64,000 nt of DNA from Magnetovibrio sp. (GCF_036568125.1 NZ_DATCTF010000010.1:620001-684000), one strand, 5' to 3'. Counted from the first letter of the stretch, positions 9,447 to 19,204 are shown. Program-made: numbers and translations. The notes: a model not told the origin generated them from the sequence alone.

Positions 9447-9799
9447 GACGTAACCTGGTCCTCGCAATTAGAGGCGACGTGGCAAACACCGACCGAACGC
9501 GCAAGACCGCGCACATTCGAAGCCGGACGTTCCCAATATGGACTTACCTGTGAAGCGTACAAATAGACCCCCTCATGATCAGCACCACCGCCTGTGTAAG
9601 CCAAGCTGCTGTTTTGATGAGCGCAAACGCCAAAAGTTCTTTTTCTTTCAGAGTATAACACCGCGAACACCCACACAACTGCAACTTCCTGGTCAGACCA
9701 TTTTCAAGACAACGTTCAAACACCGGTTTATGATCCCAGGGCATCGTAAAATTGCCGTTAAAGTCATATCATATACCCATCGGGACGGAGCAAGAAACT
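9447..9799. other. Intergenic region upstream of the Tad operon and of the DUF6166 gene
   Basis: About 350 bp between divergently transcribed genes. I see no convincing gene here. It should hold the promoter of the cpaB-tadC operon (-) and that of the gene at 9800 (+). The right half is relatively AT-rich. No clear terminator or palindromic operator was found. Confidence 0.5.
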
Positions 9800-10141
9800 G
9801 TGACAACGTACAAAGGTATTCGCACCACGGAAGTGATCAGCGTCACTGTTGACGACGTTCCGCTGCAGCCGCGCCTGGATCTGCGCGCACTGTCCAGCGA
9901 CGGATATGAGTGGGGCTATGTCGGAAGCGGGCCGTATCAATTGGCTTTGGATATCCTCGCTCATGAGGTCGGGGACCGCCGTGCCCTGGGCAATTATCGG
10001 TCGTTTTGCGAAAACACCATCGCGCGGTTGAGGACCGATGTGTGGGTGTTGGAAGGTGACCAGATCGAGATGTCGCTGCAAGGCGTGGTGGAGGTCAATA
10101 TGACCCTTGAAGAGTTGCTCAATAAGGTGAGAGGTGTTTAG
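9800..10141 (+). CDS. DUF6166 domain protein of unknown function
   Basis: A 113-residue soluble protein. It opens with TYKGIRTTE and contains LDLRALSSDGYEWGYVGSGPYQLALDILA in its middle, the pattern of the small DUF6166 family, whose function is unknown. The start is GTG at 9800, which has GGAG nine bases upstream; an in-frame ATG at 9752 lacks this. It stands alone, between the Tad operon (divergent) and an AT-rich spacer with a CRP-like palindrome downstream. Confidence 0.7.
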   Translation: MTTYKGIRTTEVISVTVDDVPLQPRLDLRALSSDGYEWGYVGSGPYQLALDILAHEVGDRRALGNYRSFCENTIARLRTDVWVLEGDQIEMSLQGVVEVNMTLEELLNKVRGV

Positions 10142-10213
10142 AAAAATATAAAAATATTAATAATAATCAGATAATTGCATCGATTAATTTATCTAAAAAT
10201 TTAACTTAAATTC

Positions 10214-10229
10214 TGTGACGCCTATCACT
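10214..10229. promoter_or_regulatory. CRP/FNR-like palindrome TGTGACGCCTATCACT
   Basis: Half sites TGTGA and TCACT are separated by 6 bp in an AT-rich spacer, close to the CRP consensus TGTGA-N6-TCACA. It lies about 104 bp before the small ORF at 10333. Three similar sites occur in this window, at 23917, 33934 and 52784. Confidence 0.4.
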
Positions 10230-10332
10230 GAAACATGTCTCTCAACGCGCTATTTTGATCTCAACGTTAAAGCAGCCGTCGCCATCCCTGATCGTTCTTG
10301 GGCGATGTGCATTTGAGAAAAGGTCGCGTGTC

Positions 10333-10479
10333 ATGAACACCTTTATGGCCATCTGGGCAATGTGGGCACATTTGTTTTCGCCGCTTCCTTACGGCGATCC
10401 TTATATCGCGTCTTTCGGCGCAGTGACGCTTTCGATCATGTTCGCCAAGACCTTGAAGTCGGCCCTGAGGCATATGTGA
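10333..10479 (+). CDS. Possible small membrane-associated protein (48 aa)
   Basis: A 48-codon ORF starting at ATG 10333 with a weak AAGG upstream. The predicted peptide has hydrophobic stretches (FMAIWAMWAHLFSPL and FGAVTLSIMFA) and ends in a basic tail. I do not recognise it. It is short enough to be chance, but it fills a spacer that otherwise has no gene and follows a CRP-like site by about 100 bp. Confidence 0.3.
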   Translation: MNTFMAIWAMWAHLFSPLPYGDPYIASFGAVTLSIMFAKTLKSALRHM

Positions 10480-10526
10480 GCCGCGTTCGCCCCCAGCCAA
10501 ATCTTCACTCTGCGTGTCGGGGGCGA

Positions 10527-12413
10527 TCATGGTCCGGACAGCAAAACGCGATAGATGCGAAAGGCGTCATCCAAACCGTCCGCCAAGGACACTTTTTCGA
10601 GCCACCTGGGCGCGCTTTGGGTAACGATTTTGCGCACCAGGGTGTCGCCTTCGACCTTCAAAACGTGTTTTTCCTCTGCCGAATCGACGCACAACACCAC
10701 ATAATCGACGTTACGCCGCGTCATGATGGCGTGGGCTTCGGCTTCATCGGTTGTGGTCAACGCGGTGTAGGCATCAAGAATGCCGTCGGTGTTGCGATGG
10801 TAGGGGGTGCCGATCACCCGGTGACCGCTGAGATAGGTGCGATAGAGAATCTCCGGCCCTTGATGGATATGGCTGAGCAGCACCAAAGGCCTGCCGCCGC
10901 TGAACGCTTCGCTGTTCAGCACCGGGGCGAGATCGCGCCATTTACAGGCCTTGGGCTCGTCTTTCACGTCATCCGGGGCGGCCAGCGAAATCGCGGCGCT
11001 GAGCGCCAAGTGCGCGACCACCAAACCGATCACCGCCGGAACCCGCAAGATCGGCGTGCCGGGGGCGGGGCCGACCAACGGTCCGCCGCGCCAGTCCACC
11101 AGACGTTGGAACAACGCCGCCCAGGCGATGCTCACGGTGACGCCGAAATAAGCCCCCCAACGCAGTTGGAACATACTCAGCGGCAGATACAAAAGCCCAG
11201 CCACCACCAAAATCAGCATGGTTTCATCGAACGGTGTGCCGGTGCGGCGCTCGCGTTGGCGCAGCACCGCCCACACCGCCAGCCATATCACGGGGCTGAG
11301 CACCTGCGCCGCACCGACGGCGGATTGCCAATCGGCGCCTATCAACGGCTGAAGTTCTTGGATCTTGCCCAGCCACATGGCGTCCAGGCGCGGGTCCATC
11401 GCCGCGCCAAACGGGCCTTTGAAAAAATCGGGAAACAGCGCCGCCATCAATATACCTGCGCCCAACGCGGCCAGGGCTGCGTGGGCGATGCGGTTGGTCC
11501 ATCCCAGACCTACGCGGCGACGCCACATGAATTCTATACCCAGCGCGATCAGGGCGAACAGCACCACCTGAACGCTGCTCAGGCGGTCGTACTCTTCGCT
11601 GCCGAGCCATTCTCCAGGCGGGCGCTCGACGGCCAGCATCGCCGCCAGCGCCAGTGCACCGGCGACGGCGAAGCGGCGCAAACCTTGCAGCCAGCGTACA
11701 TCGCCGGTGATCAGCCAAGCCAAGCCCAATGCGGCGAGGGCGAACAGCTCGGTGGTCAGCGATTCGACGCTCACCCACATGCCGAACGCCACCGCCACGC
11801 CGGCCCACGCAGGGGCATTGCGGCGCGTATCGGGATCGAAGGCGTAACGCAGCAGCAACGCCAGCACCATGCAAAACGCCAGCAAAATCAGGGCATGATG
11901 ATCCGGTCGTGCGGCCAGGAAGTAAGCCCGCGTGATGGGCTGGAAGGCGAACAACACCAGCAACATGGCTTGTCCACGCAGGTCCAGAAGATCGCGGGTG
12001 CCGCGCATCAATACCCACATCGACACCATTGCCATCACCGGGCTGACGATCACACCGGCGTAAAACAAAGCCTTGTGGAGGCCGATGAACGGCCACATCG
12101 GAGCAGCCAGTGTAACCAGCGCCACATCGAGCGGCCGGGTCCAGTGCAAAACTTCGCCGTCCGGCCAGTTGGAGCGCGCGGACACGGTGTCGTACCACGA
12201 GCCGCCCGACGACATGGCTTGCAGCCAGTCCCACACCCGCACCATGCGCATGTAAGAATCTGGGCCGACAAACCATTCCCCCATCAGCGGATCGACGTCG
12301 CTGCCGACGTAAACGCGCAGCGCAATGATCGCCAAAGCGAACAGACCCGTACCGCCGAGAACCAGCCGGGTCGTGGTTTTGGAGAAGGTCGGGGCGGGAA
12401 TCGATGTGTGCAT
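10527..12413 (-). CDS. STT3-like GT-C superfamily polytopic membrane protein
   Basis: About 628 residues with roughly a dozen membrane helices followed by a soluble C-terminal domain of about 130 residues. It resembles oligosaccharyltransferase STT3/AglB proteins: the first outer loop has GPDSYMRMVRVWDW (acidic D52) and the second loop has ARPDHHALILL (DHH at 171-173), at the positions of the STT3 acidic and DHH-like motifs. The C-terminal part has GHRVIGTPYHRNTDGI, but no WWDYG acceptor-recognition motif is visible, so classical N-glycan transfer is unlikely. Start uncertain: ATG 12413 used, GTG 12443 possible. Substrate unknown. It is divergent from the MarR gene. Confidence 0.6.
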   Translation of the reverse strand: MHTSIPAPTFSKTTTRLVLGGTGLFALAIIALRVYVGSDVDPLMGEWFVGPDSYMRMVRVWDWLQAMSSGGSWYDTVSARSNWPDGEVLHWTRPLDVALVTLAAPMWPFIGLHKALFYAGVIVSPVMAMVSMWVLMRGTRDLLDLRGQAMLLVLFAFQPITRAYFLAARPDHHALILLAFCMVLALLLRYAFDPDTRRNAPAWAGVAVAFGMWVSVESLTTELFALAALGLAWLITGDVRWLQGLRRFAVAGALALAAMLAVERPPGEWLGSEEYDRLSSVQVVLFALIALGIEFMWRRRVGLGWTNRIAHAALAALGAGILMAALFPDFFKGPFGAAMDPRLDAMWLGKIQELQPLIGADWQSAVGAAQVLSPVIWLAVWAVLRQRERRTGTPFDETMLILVVAGLLYLPLSMFQLRWGAYFGVTVSIAWAALFQRLVDWRGGPLVGPAPGTPILRVPAVIGLVVAHLALSAAISLAAPDDVKDEPKACKWRDLAPVLNSEAFSGGRPLVLLSHIHQGPEILYRTYLSGHRVIGTPYHRNTDGILDAYTALTTTDEAEAHAIMTRRNVDYVVLCVDSAEEKHVLKVEGDTLVRKIVTQSAPRWLEKVSLADGLDDAFRIYRVLLSGP

Positions 12414-12568
12414 GTGGTGAGCATGGCCGAAAATAAGGCTCACTTGAAGCCGGATTTGGTTGCGTCGAGACAGGACGACTATAGACTTAAGCTCAAAGCT
12501 GAAAAATCAGCAGGGAAGGGCCCACTACATACTTTTGTGAAACGACCGACGTAAGGGGCGCCCGAGAC

Positions 12569-13024
12569 GTGAAAAAAGACTATTTGGAATTGACCCGCTT
12601 GATCGAGCGCTTGCATCGGCGCTTCTTGGATGTACTGCGTGCCGAGTTGGGGCGCATGGGGGTGAAGGAACTGAACGCGGTTCAGGCGCTGCTGCTGTCG
12701 AATATCGGCAGCGAGGAAATCGCCATCCGCGATTTGATCGAACGGGGCTACTATCAGGGCTCCAACGTGTCCTACAACATCAAAAAGCTCACCGACATGG
12801 GCTATTTGGAACAAGAACGTTCTCAGCACGATCGCCGTTCCGTCACGGTGCGGCTGACCGCCAAAGCTCTGGAGGTTGTGGAAAACGTGCGCAAATTGGA
12901 AGACGCCAACGCCGACGCGGTAGAAAAGTCGGGGTTGCAATCGGAAGACATGATCCAGGCCGGGGAATGTCTGCGGAAAATCGAGCGCACATGGGCCGAT
13001 TACATTCGTTATGGCGGAGATTGA
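12569..13024 (+). CDS. ldtR: MarR-family transcriptional regulator, LdtR-like
   Basis: A 151-residue winged-helix regulator. The N-terminal LTRLIERLHRRFLDVLRAEL and the wHTH block (LIERGYYQGSNVSYNIKKL, then LEQERSQHDRRSVTVRLT) closely match alphaproteobacterial LdtR. In Liberibacter and Sinorhizobium, LdtR controls an L,D-transpeptidase gene and osmotic-stress tolerance. No transpeptidase gene is adjacent here. The start is GTG 12569 with AAGGGG about 11 nt upstream. The symbol rests on sequence recognition, not on context. Confidence 0.8.
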   Translation: MKKDYLELTRLIERLHRRFLDVLRAELGRMGVKELNAVQALLLSNIGSEEIAIRDLIERGYYQGSNVSYNIKKLTDMGYLEQERSQHDRRSVTVRLTAKALEVVENVRKLEDANADAVEKSGLQSEDMIQAGECLRKIERTWADYIRYGGD

Positions 13025-13232
13025 GGACTGACGGCGTCGCCGGTCGCCGATTCAATAAATTCATCAGCAAAAATAAATAACTAGAAACTTGAACGCGATG
13101 AGCTCTCGCACAATCTGTTTAACAGAATGCGGGAGATATTCGCATTTGGACAAAACTGTAAAATCTCTGATATTGTCGTATGATAGATGAGAGCGGATTT
13201 TTTTATTTGTGGCGGGACCGTTAGGGACGGGT

Positions 13233-13625
13233 ATGAGTAACGGCAAGCTCAACAAAATTCTCTATGTCGAAGATGATCTCGACATTCAAGTCGTGGCTCA
13301 AATGGCCCTGGAAACGGTTGGCGGTTTGACACTTTCAGTGTGCAGTTCTGGCCAGGAGGCCATTGACAAAGCTGCCGATTTCGAACCGGATATTATATTG
13401 CTCGACGTCATGATGCCGGACATGGATGGGCCGACGACGCTGGCCAACTTGCGCACCATCGAACACCTACAGAGCACGCCTGCGGTGTTTATGACCGCCA
13501 AGGTGATGCCGTCGGATGTTGAGCGCTACAAACAGCTCGGGGCGGTTGATGTTATCTCAAAACCGTTCGATCCGATGACGCTGGCTGCCCGCATCCAGAC
13601 GATCTGGAGCGAATGCCATGGCTAA
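13233..13625 (+). CDS. Single-domain response regulator (CheY-like)
   Basis: 130 residues, a receiver domain only. It has the acidic pair in YVEDDLD, the phospho-acceptor Asp in DIILLDVMMPDMDGP, Thr/Ala in VFMTAK, and Lys in ISKPFDP. ATG at 13233 is preferred, with AGGGA just upstream; a GTG at 13209 would add eight residues. The stop overlaps the start of the next gene by 8 nt, so this receiver is cotranslated with the Hpt-REC-REC-GGDEF protein and probably belongs to the same phosphorelay. Confidence 0.9.
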   Translation: MSNGKLNKILYVEDDLDIQVVAQMALETVGGLTLSVCSSGQEAIDKAADFEPDIILLDVMMPDMDGPTTLANLRTIEHLQSTPAVFMTAKVMPSDVERYKQLGAVDVISKPFDPMTLAARIQTIWSECHG

Positions 13626-15288
13626 TGAACCTGCGACCATGGAAGAAAAACTCGCCGAACTGCGGGCCCAATACGCTTTGAAAATTGCCGACCGCGTCGA
13701 TGAATTACAGGTTCATGTTGATGATTTGAAACGCACTGAGGACAACGCGCACAATGATCGCCTCAAGAAGTTGCGCGATGGCGCGCATAAGCTGGCGGGA
13801 TCGGGGGCGACGTTCGGCTTTCCCGGTGTGACGCACTATGCGCGCAAGATTGAACAGATGTGTGTGAAGACGTTGGAACAGGGGCTTCCGGTTTCTGTTG
13901 AACTGATCGCAAAGTTAAACGTTTTGTGCGAACAACTGCGTCAATCGGCCCAGGAAGACGAGCAACAGGATGTGGATCCAAAACCTGCGTCCTATCGCCC
14001 GGAAATTCCCGATTTACACAACAGCTCGCGTCAAAAAGTTTTGTTCATCATGGAGTACGACGGTCCTACCGCGATGCAGATACTGCTCGAGATGGACCAC
14101 TTCGGTTTCGATGCGCGGATTATCGATCACCCGGCAAAACTGCTTGACGATTTGCGCAGCAACGGCGCCGTCGATGTGATCGTGACCGGGCTGGCCTTCG
14201 ACGGCGATGACGAGGCGGCGCTCAAGGTGCTGGCCGAGCTGCGCCAACAAGCCGATTACAAAGCGACGCCTGTCGTTGTGCACACCACCGTGGACACCAT
14301 GTCGGCAAGACTTGGTGCGGTTCGTGTGGGGGTTAAGGCTTACTTGATCAAGCCCATCGACATGGCGGATCTCGTCGATATTTTGGACCACGTCACCATG
14401 CGCCACGAGGACGAGCCGTTTCGCGTGTTGGTCGTCGACGACGATGAAAGCCTGGCGACACATACCGAGTTGGTGTTGCAAGGCGCAGGCATGGACGCGC
14501 AAAAGACCACCGACCCGCAAAAAATTTTCGAGATTTTGGATGATTTTTCGCCAGAGTTGATTTTGCTGGACCTTTATATGCCCGGCTGTGACGGTCAAGA
14601 TATCGCAGCCGTCATTCGTCAACGCGAAGAGTATGCGGGCATTCCGATCGTGTTTTTGTCCGGTGAAGCCGATAAAACCAAGCAGTTGTCGGCGATGGAG
14701 ATGGGCGGCGACGATTTCCTCACCAAGCCGATCAAGGCCTCGCATTTGATATCGTCGGTGCGCATTCGCGCCGGACGATTTCGCCAATTGCGCTCGTTCA
14801 TGGTGCGCGACAGCATGACGGGCCTATTCAATCACACCACCACCAAACAGATGCTGGACACCGAAATCGCCCGCGTTCGGCGCAGCGGTGCGGAATTGGC
14901 GTTGGCGTCGCTCGACATCGATCATTTCAAAAACGTCAACGATACTTATGGCCATGCGGTGGGCGATCGGGTGATCAAGTCCTTGGCCCGCATGCTGCGT
15001 CAGCGTCTGCGCAGTGCGGACGTGATCGGCCGCATGGGTGGCGAGGAATTCGCGGCGATCTTGCCTGAAAGCGGCCTAGAAGAGGCAGCGCGCGTTTTCG
15101 ATCAAATCCGCAAGGCGTTTTCAGAGATCGTTTTTCATACGGATGGCACGCAGTTCAACGTCACCATCAGTTGCGGTGTTGCCTCGTTTGCGGACCATAA
15201 CACCGCCACGTCGCTGTCGGATGCGGCGGATAAGGCGCTTTATGCCGCGAAGCACGGCGGGCGCAATCAGGTTGTGAAAGCCGACTAA
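13618..15288 (+). CDS. Hpt-REC-REC-GGDEF phosphorelay diguanylate cyclase
   Basis: A 556-residue soluble protein. Order: Hpt domain (phospho-His in AHKLAGSGATFG, near 55-65); a divergent receiver (about 138-260, lacking a clear DD and phospho-Asp pattern); a canonical receiver (about 268-385, VVDDDE, Asp in LILLDLYMPGCDG, TKPIKA); and a GGDEF domain with active motif GGEEF and an upstream RSAD that fits the inhibitory I-site. It should make c-di-GMP under phosphorelay control. No histidine kinase lies nearby. The arrangement resembles PleD-like and Hpt-fused systems. It overlaps the preceding receiver gene by 8 nt and ends convergently with the HAD gene (4-nt overlap). Confidence 0.92.
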   Translation: MANEPATMEEKLAELRAQYALKIADRVDELQVHVDDLKRTEDNAHNDRLKKLRDGAHKLAGSGATFGFPGVTHYARKIEQMCVKTLEQGLPVSVELIAKLNVLCEQLRQSAQEDEQQDVDPKPASYRPEIPDLHNSSRQKVLFIMEYDGPTAMQILLEMDHFGFDARIIDHPAKLLDDLRSNGAVDVIVTGLAFDGDDEAALKVLAELRQQADYKATPVVVHTTVDTMSARLGAVRVGVKAYLIKPIDMADLVDILDHVTMRHEDEPFRVLVVDDDESLATHTELVLQGAGMDAQKTTDPQKIFEILDDFSPELILLDLYMPGCDGQDIAAVIRQREEYAGIPIVFLSGEADKTKQLSAMEMGGDDFLTKPIKASHLISSVRIRAGRFRQLRSFMVRDSMTGLFNHTTTKQMLDTEIARVRRSGAELALASLDIDHFKNVNDTYGHAVGDRVIKSLARMLRQRLRSADVIGRMGGEEFAAILPESGLEEAARVFDQIRKAFSEIVFHTDGTQFNVTISCGVASFADHNTATSLSDAADKALYAAKHGGRNQVVKAD

Positions 15289-15962
15289 GCCAAAATCGGA
15301 ATCAGTGCACGCGCCTCGCCCAAGTTGGTGGCGGGGGTGACGGTGAAGGTGTCGTCTGCGACAGCCAGAGCGGCCTCGCGTTCTCCCTCTTTGGTGCCGT
15401 GGCCGGTCAGCACGTGAACCGCGCCGCTTAGTCCGGCATTCTTGCCCGCCATGACGTCGAGCGAACGGTCGCCGACAATCCATGATTTTTGCAAATCGAC
15501 GCCCAAGATGTCTTTGGCAAGCAGCAGCATGCCGGGATTGGGTTTGCGCGCCGGGTGGTCGTCATGGATGTAAACGCTTTTGGCTTTGGCGTGAAAGGGG
15601 CACGCGAACACGCCGTCCACACGCGCGCCGTCTTGCGCCAAGTCGCTCAAAATCCGTTCCTGCACGGCGACGAAGTCGTCCCAGCCGAAGTAGCCGTAAC
15701 CCACACCGGCTTGGTTGGTCACCAAAATCACCGGAATGTTACGGTCGTTGGCCGTCTTGATGGTTTTCGCGGCGTTTGGCGTCAGCTGCACATCTTCGAC
15801 ATTGTGCAGGTAATGGGCTTCTTCGACTACAACGCCGTCGCGGTCGAGAAACAGCGCCGGGCGGTTCTCGGTCGCGGCGCGGGCGCTCAACGCCTGGGTC
15901 CACACGCCGTCGGTGAACTGTGCGCCAATGGGAAAGGCTTTGGGTTCGGGATAGGTGGTCAT
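15285..15962 (-). CDS. HAD-IIIA phosphatase, GmhB-like (heptose bisphosphate phosphatase family)
   Basis: 225 residues. The HAD signature FLDRDGVVVEE holds nucleophile D40 and acid D42. Motif II is VTNQAGVGYG, motif III is RKPNPGM and motif IV is VGDRSLDVMAGKNAG. GmhB enzymes remove the 7-phosphate of heptose bisphosphate for LPS core synthesis and carry a zinc loop CxH...CxC. Here CPFH (121-124) is kept but the CxC is replaced by HDDH (133-136), so either zinc is bound differently or the substrate differs. The start ATG 15962 overlaps the SDR stop by 4 nt. It is the last gene of the nad operon. The exact substrate is uncertain. Confidence 0.75.
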   Translation of the reverse strand: MTTYPEPKAFPIGAQFTDGVWTQALSARAATENRPALFLDRDGVVVEEAHYLHNVEDVQLTPNAAKTIKTANDRNIPVILVTNQAGVGYGYFGWDDFVAVQERILSDLAQDGARVDGVFACPFHAKAKSVYIHDDHPARKPNPGMLLLAKDILGVDLQKSWIVGDRSLDVMAGKNAGLSGAVHVLTGHGTKEGEREAALAVADDTFTVTPATNLGEARALIPILA

Positions 15963-16630
15963 GCGTTGTCTTCGTCGTCCGTGATTGCGTCTTGGGCGGT
16001 GATCAGCGAGCCGGTGGCAAAGCGACCGGGATCGATGGCGAGGCGGGTGATGGCTTCGGATAGCCGGTTGGCGTCGATGTTGCGCTCGGTGCAAAGGCCC
16101 AGAATGCGCACCCCCTGGGCCAGGTCCTGGCTAAGGCCTTCGACGATGGTTTTCAACACCGCACCGGATGCGCTGGCGCAGATGTCGTCGGACACGGTTT
16201 TTGCCGGGGCGTCGATGACCAATACGATCAGGCCGCGGCCTTCGTCGGTCATGTGGCCGATCATTTCGCGCACCATGTTGAGCGGCGCGAACACCGCCGC
16301 TTCCCAACTTTTGCGCCAGGCTTCGTCTTCGATGTCTTCCAGTGCGCCGCTGGGCAGGTTGCCGGTGCAGTTGATGTAGATTTCCGCGTCGGCGCAGGCC
16401 ATGGCGATGGCTTCGGCATCGACCGAGATGGCAAGGTTGCCGGTGTGGGCTTCGGCGTTGACGCCGAAATCGCTGCGAATGTCGCTGGCGGCTTGTTCGA
16501 TGGGCATGAACTTCTGACCGACCATATGCAAGCTGCATCCGGTCTGGGCCAAGGCGCGAGCCGCCATCAAGCCGATCCCGCCTGCCGCACCGGTGACCAG
16601 GGCGGTTTTATTTGAGAGGGGACCGCGCAT
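15959..16630 (-). CDS. Short-chain dehydrogenase/reductase (SDR)
   Basis: 223 residues with an N-terminal Rossmann motif TGAAGGIGLMAARAL and a later NCTGNLP (NNAG-like). The catalytic YxxxK motif is not evident: the expected region reads ICASASGAVLKTIVEG, with Ser where Tyr is normal. The oxidoreductase role is therefore doubtful, and it may be an atypical SDR. The start ATG 16630 lies 3 nt after nadB ends, and it overlaps the HAD gene by 4 nt, so it is part of the nadA-nadC-nadB operon. Confidence 0.75.
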   Translation of the reverse strand: MRGPLSNKTALVTGAAGGIGLMAARALAQTGCSLHMVGQKFMPIEQAASDIRSDFGVNAEAHTGNLAISVDAEAIAMACADAEIYINCTGNLPSGALEDIEDEAWRKSWEAAVFAPLNMVREMIGHMTDEGRGLIVLVIDAPAKTVSDDICASASGAVLKTIVEGLSQDLAQGVRILGLCTERNIDANRLSEAITRLAIDPGRFATGSLITAQDAITDDEDNA

Positions 16631-16632
16631 GG

Positions 16633-18276
16633 TTACGATGCCTCGTTCGTCGCCGGAAAGCGTTTCGGCATCAAGGTGGTCGGGGTCGGCGTATGGCTGT
16701 CGTCCAGATCCGGGTAATCCAAGGTGAAGTGCAAGCCGCGGCTTTCCTTGCGCGCCTGGGCGGAACGGATGATCAGCTCGGCGCACACCGCCAAGTTACG
16801 CAGTTCCAGCAAATCGCTGGTGACATGGGTGTTGCCGTAATATTCGACGATTTCCGCCTGTAGCATGTCGATGCGGGTGCGCGCGCGGGCCAAGCGTTTG
16901 TCGGTGCGCACGATGCCGACGTAATCCCACATGAAACGGCGCAGTTCTTCCCAGTTGTGCGAAATCACCACCTGTTCGTCGGATCCGGTGACGTTGCTTT
17001 CGTCCCACGGCGGGGTCTGCGGCGGCAAGGTCTCGGCTTCGAGCTTGGCACGGTGCAGGCGCGCGCGGATGTCTTCGGCGGCGGCGGTGGAATAGACCAG
17101 GCATTCCAAAAGCGAGTTGCTGGCCATGCGGTTGGCGCCGTGCAGCCCGGTGTAGGTGACCTCGCCGATGGCGTACAAGCCCTTCACGTCGGTGCGCCCG
17201 TGCATGTCGACCATCACGCCGCCGCAGGTGTAGTGCGCGGCGGGCACCACCGGCAGCGGTTCCTTGGCCATGTCGAAACCGTATTTTTTGGTGTTGGCGT
17301 AGATCATCGGGAAGTGTTCCTCGATGAAGGCCTGGCCCTTGTGGCTGATGTCCAGATACATGCAATCCGCGCCCAGGCGCTTCATTTCATGGTCAATGGC
17401 GCGCGCCACGATGTCACGTGGGGCCAGTTCGCCGCGCGGATCGAAATCGTCCATGAACCGGGTGCCGTCGGGACGCTTGAGCAAGCCGCCTTCGCCGCGC
17501 ACCGCTTCGGACACCAAAAACGACTTGGCTTGGGGATGGAACAGGCAGGTCGGATGGAACTGGGTGAATTCCATGTTCGCCACCCGGCACCCCGCGCGCC
17601 ACGCCATGGCGATGCCGTCGCCGGTGCAGATGTCGGGGTTTGAGGTATAGAGATAGACCTTGCTCACCCCGCCGGTCGCCAGCACCACGAACGGCGCGGA
17701 AAAGGCCCGCACTTCGCCCGTTTGGGTGTTCAGCGCGTGCAGACCGGTGACGCGCTTGGAACGCCCTTGGGCGTCGCGGTCGCACCATAAATCGACTGCG
17801 TTGTGATGTTCGAATACGGTGACGTTTTGGGCTTCGCGGATGCGGTCCTCCAGGGTCGTTTCGATGGCTTGTCCGGTGGCGTCGGCGGCGTGCACCACGC
17901 GGCGATGGCTGTGCCCGCCTTCGCGCGTCAGGTGGTATTCGGCGTTGCCCGACGCGTCTGTCTGGGTGGTGAATTCGACCCCGTAACCGGCCAGTTTTTC
18001 AATTGCCTCGCGGCCATGTTCGACGATGAAACGGACCACGTCCTCGTCGCACAGGCCCGCGCCGGCATTCAAGGTGTCGGCGATGTGCGACTGCACGCTG
18101 TCGTGCTCGTCCAGCACCGCGGCGATGCCGCCTTGGGCGTAGTAGGTGTTGCTTTCGTGCAGTTCGGACTTGGTGATCACCGCGACGCGCGCGAACGCCG
18201 CAAGCTCCAAGGCCAAATTCAGCCCCGAAGCGCCACTGCCGACAACCAGCACGTCGAATTGGTTTTGCGGACTCAC
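16633..18276 (-). CDS. nadB: L-aspartate oxidase NadB
   Basis: About 547 residues. The FAD-binding motif [16 protein letters not shown] is at the N-terminus, then [10 protein letters not shown] and the family motif TGHGGVSK-like ATGGVSKVY. The active-site segment [11 protein letters not shown] and the C-terminal NadB helical domain follow. It oxidises L-aspartate to iminoaspartate, the substrate of NadA, in de novo NAD synthesis. The start is GTG 18276, which has GAGG eight bases upstream. A longer open frame runs upstream but reads the antisense of nadC and is not coding. Downstream of nadC by 68 nt. Confidence 0.95.
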   Translation of the reverse strand: MSPQNQFDVLVVGSGASGLNLALELAAFARVAVITKSELHESNTYYAQGGIAAVLDEHDSVQSHIADTLNAGAGLCDEDVVRFIVEHGREAIEKLAGYGVEFTTQTDASGNAEYHLTREGGHSHRRVVHAADATGQAIETTLEDRIREAQNVTVFEHHNAVDLWCDRDAQGRSKRVTGLHALNTQTGEVRAFSAPFVVLATGGVSKVYLYTSNPDICTGDGIAMAWRAGCRVANMEFTQFHPTCLFHPQAKSFLVSEAVRGEGGLLKRPDGTRFMDDFDPRGELAPRDIVARAIDHEMKRLGADCMYLDISHKGQAFIEEHFPMIYANTKKYGFDMAKEPLPVVPAAHYTCGGVMVDMHGRTDVKGLYAIGEVTYTGLHGANRMASNSLLECLVYSTAAAEDIRARLHRAKLEAETLPPQTPPWDESNVTGSDEQVVISHNWEELRRFMWDYVGIVRTDKRLARARTRIDMLQAEIVEYYGNTHVTSDLLELRNLAVCAELIIRSAQARKESRGLHFTLDYPDLDDSHTPTPTTLMPKRFPATNEAS

Positions 18277-18344
18277 GGACGTCACCTCGTAATGGATTTG
18301 GACTAGGTTATAAGGTGTTAAGCTACAGAACGCCAGTCCGTAGC

Positions 18345-19202
18345 CTAATCCGTCGTCCAGTCCAGACCGATATCGACCGCCGGGGCGGATTGGGTGATGC
18401 GCCCGATGGAGATGCTGTCGACCCCGGTTTCGGCGATCGAACGCACGGTTTCCAAGGTTACGCCGCCCGACGCTTCGGTGCGGGCTTGGCCGCCGATGAT
18501 GGCGACGGCCTCGCGCAGTTGCTCGTTGCTCATGTTGTCGAGCAAGATCGCGTCCACGCCGACGCTCAAGGCTTCGTGCACCTGTTCCAGAGTGTCGCAT
18601 TCGACCTCGATGGGGCTGTGCCCGGCATCCTTCGCCCCTTGGATGGCGGCGGTGATGGAGCCCGCGACCGCGATGTGGTTGTCCTTGATCAGCACCGCGT
18701 CGTCCAGGCGCATGCGGTGGTTGGTCACACCGCCCATGCGCGCGGCGTATTTGGCCAGTTCGCGATACCCCGGCAAGGTCTTGCGGGTGTCCAAAATGGT
18801 CGCGCCGGTGCCCGCGACGGCGTCGACGTAGGTTCGGCCCAAGGTGGCGATGCCGCTGAGGTGCTGCAACAAATTCAGCGCGGTGCGCTCCGCCGTCAAC
18901 AACGCGCGGCCGGGGCCGGACACGCGGGCGAGCACGTCGCCGGCTTTGACCGTATCGCCGTCCTGCACGTCGCTGCGCCATTCGATTCTGGGATCGACGG
19001 TCTTGAACACCAAGCCCGCCAGCCCCAACCCGGCGACCACCATGTCGTGGCGCGCGGCCATGACGCCGTGAAAGCGCAGGTCGGCGGGGATGGTGGAGGC
19101 TGAGGTGATGTCACCACCGGTGCCGAGGTCTTCGGCCAGGGCGTCACGGATCAAGCGTTCGACGACAGCGGCGCTGACGCCTTCAGGACAGGTCGGGTTC
19201 AT
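18345..19202 (-). CDS. nadC: Nicotinate-nucleotide pyrophosphorylase (quinolinate phosphoribosyltransferase) NadC
   Basis: 285 residues. Visible motifs are [11 protein letters not shown] at the N-terminus, [34 protein letters not shown] (active-site Arg/Lys region), and the C-terminal barrel segments VECDTLEQV and [10 protein letters not shown]. It converts quinolinate and PRPP to nicotinate mononucleotide. Length is normal. It lies between nadA (2 nt) and nadB (68 nt) in a nadA-nadC-nadB order. Confidence 0.97.
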   Translation of the reverse strand: MNPTCPEGVSAAVVERLIRDALAEDLGTGGDITSASTIPADLRFHGVMAARHDMVVAGLGLAGLVFKTVDPRIEWRSDVQDGDTVKAGDVLARVSGPGRALLTAERTALNLLQHLSGIATLGRTYVDAVAGTGATILDTRKTLPGYRELAKYAARMGGVTNHRMRLDDAVLIKDNHIAVAGSITAAIQGAKDAGHSPIEVECDTLEQVHEALSVGVDAILLDNMSNEQLREAVAIIGGQARTEASGGVTLETVRSIAETGVDSISIGRITQSAPAVDIGLDWTTD

Positions 19203-19204
19203 GA

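Noticed and set aside
10362-12554. A 730-codon open frame on the + strand
   Set aside because: It is the antisense of the STT3-like membrane gene; its protein is rich in Gln/His/Arg with no domain, as expected from a GC-rich shadow frame.
18277-18981. Upstream extension of nadB to a 782-residue protein
   Set aside because: This part is the reverse of nadC in another frame, is Arg-rich, and a GAGG ribosome site marks GTG 18276.
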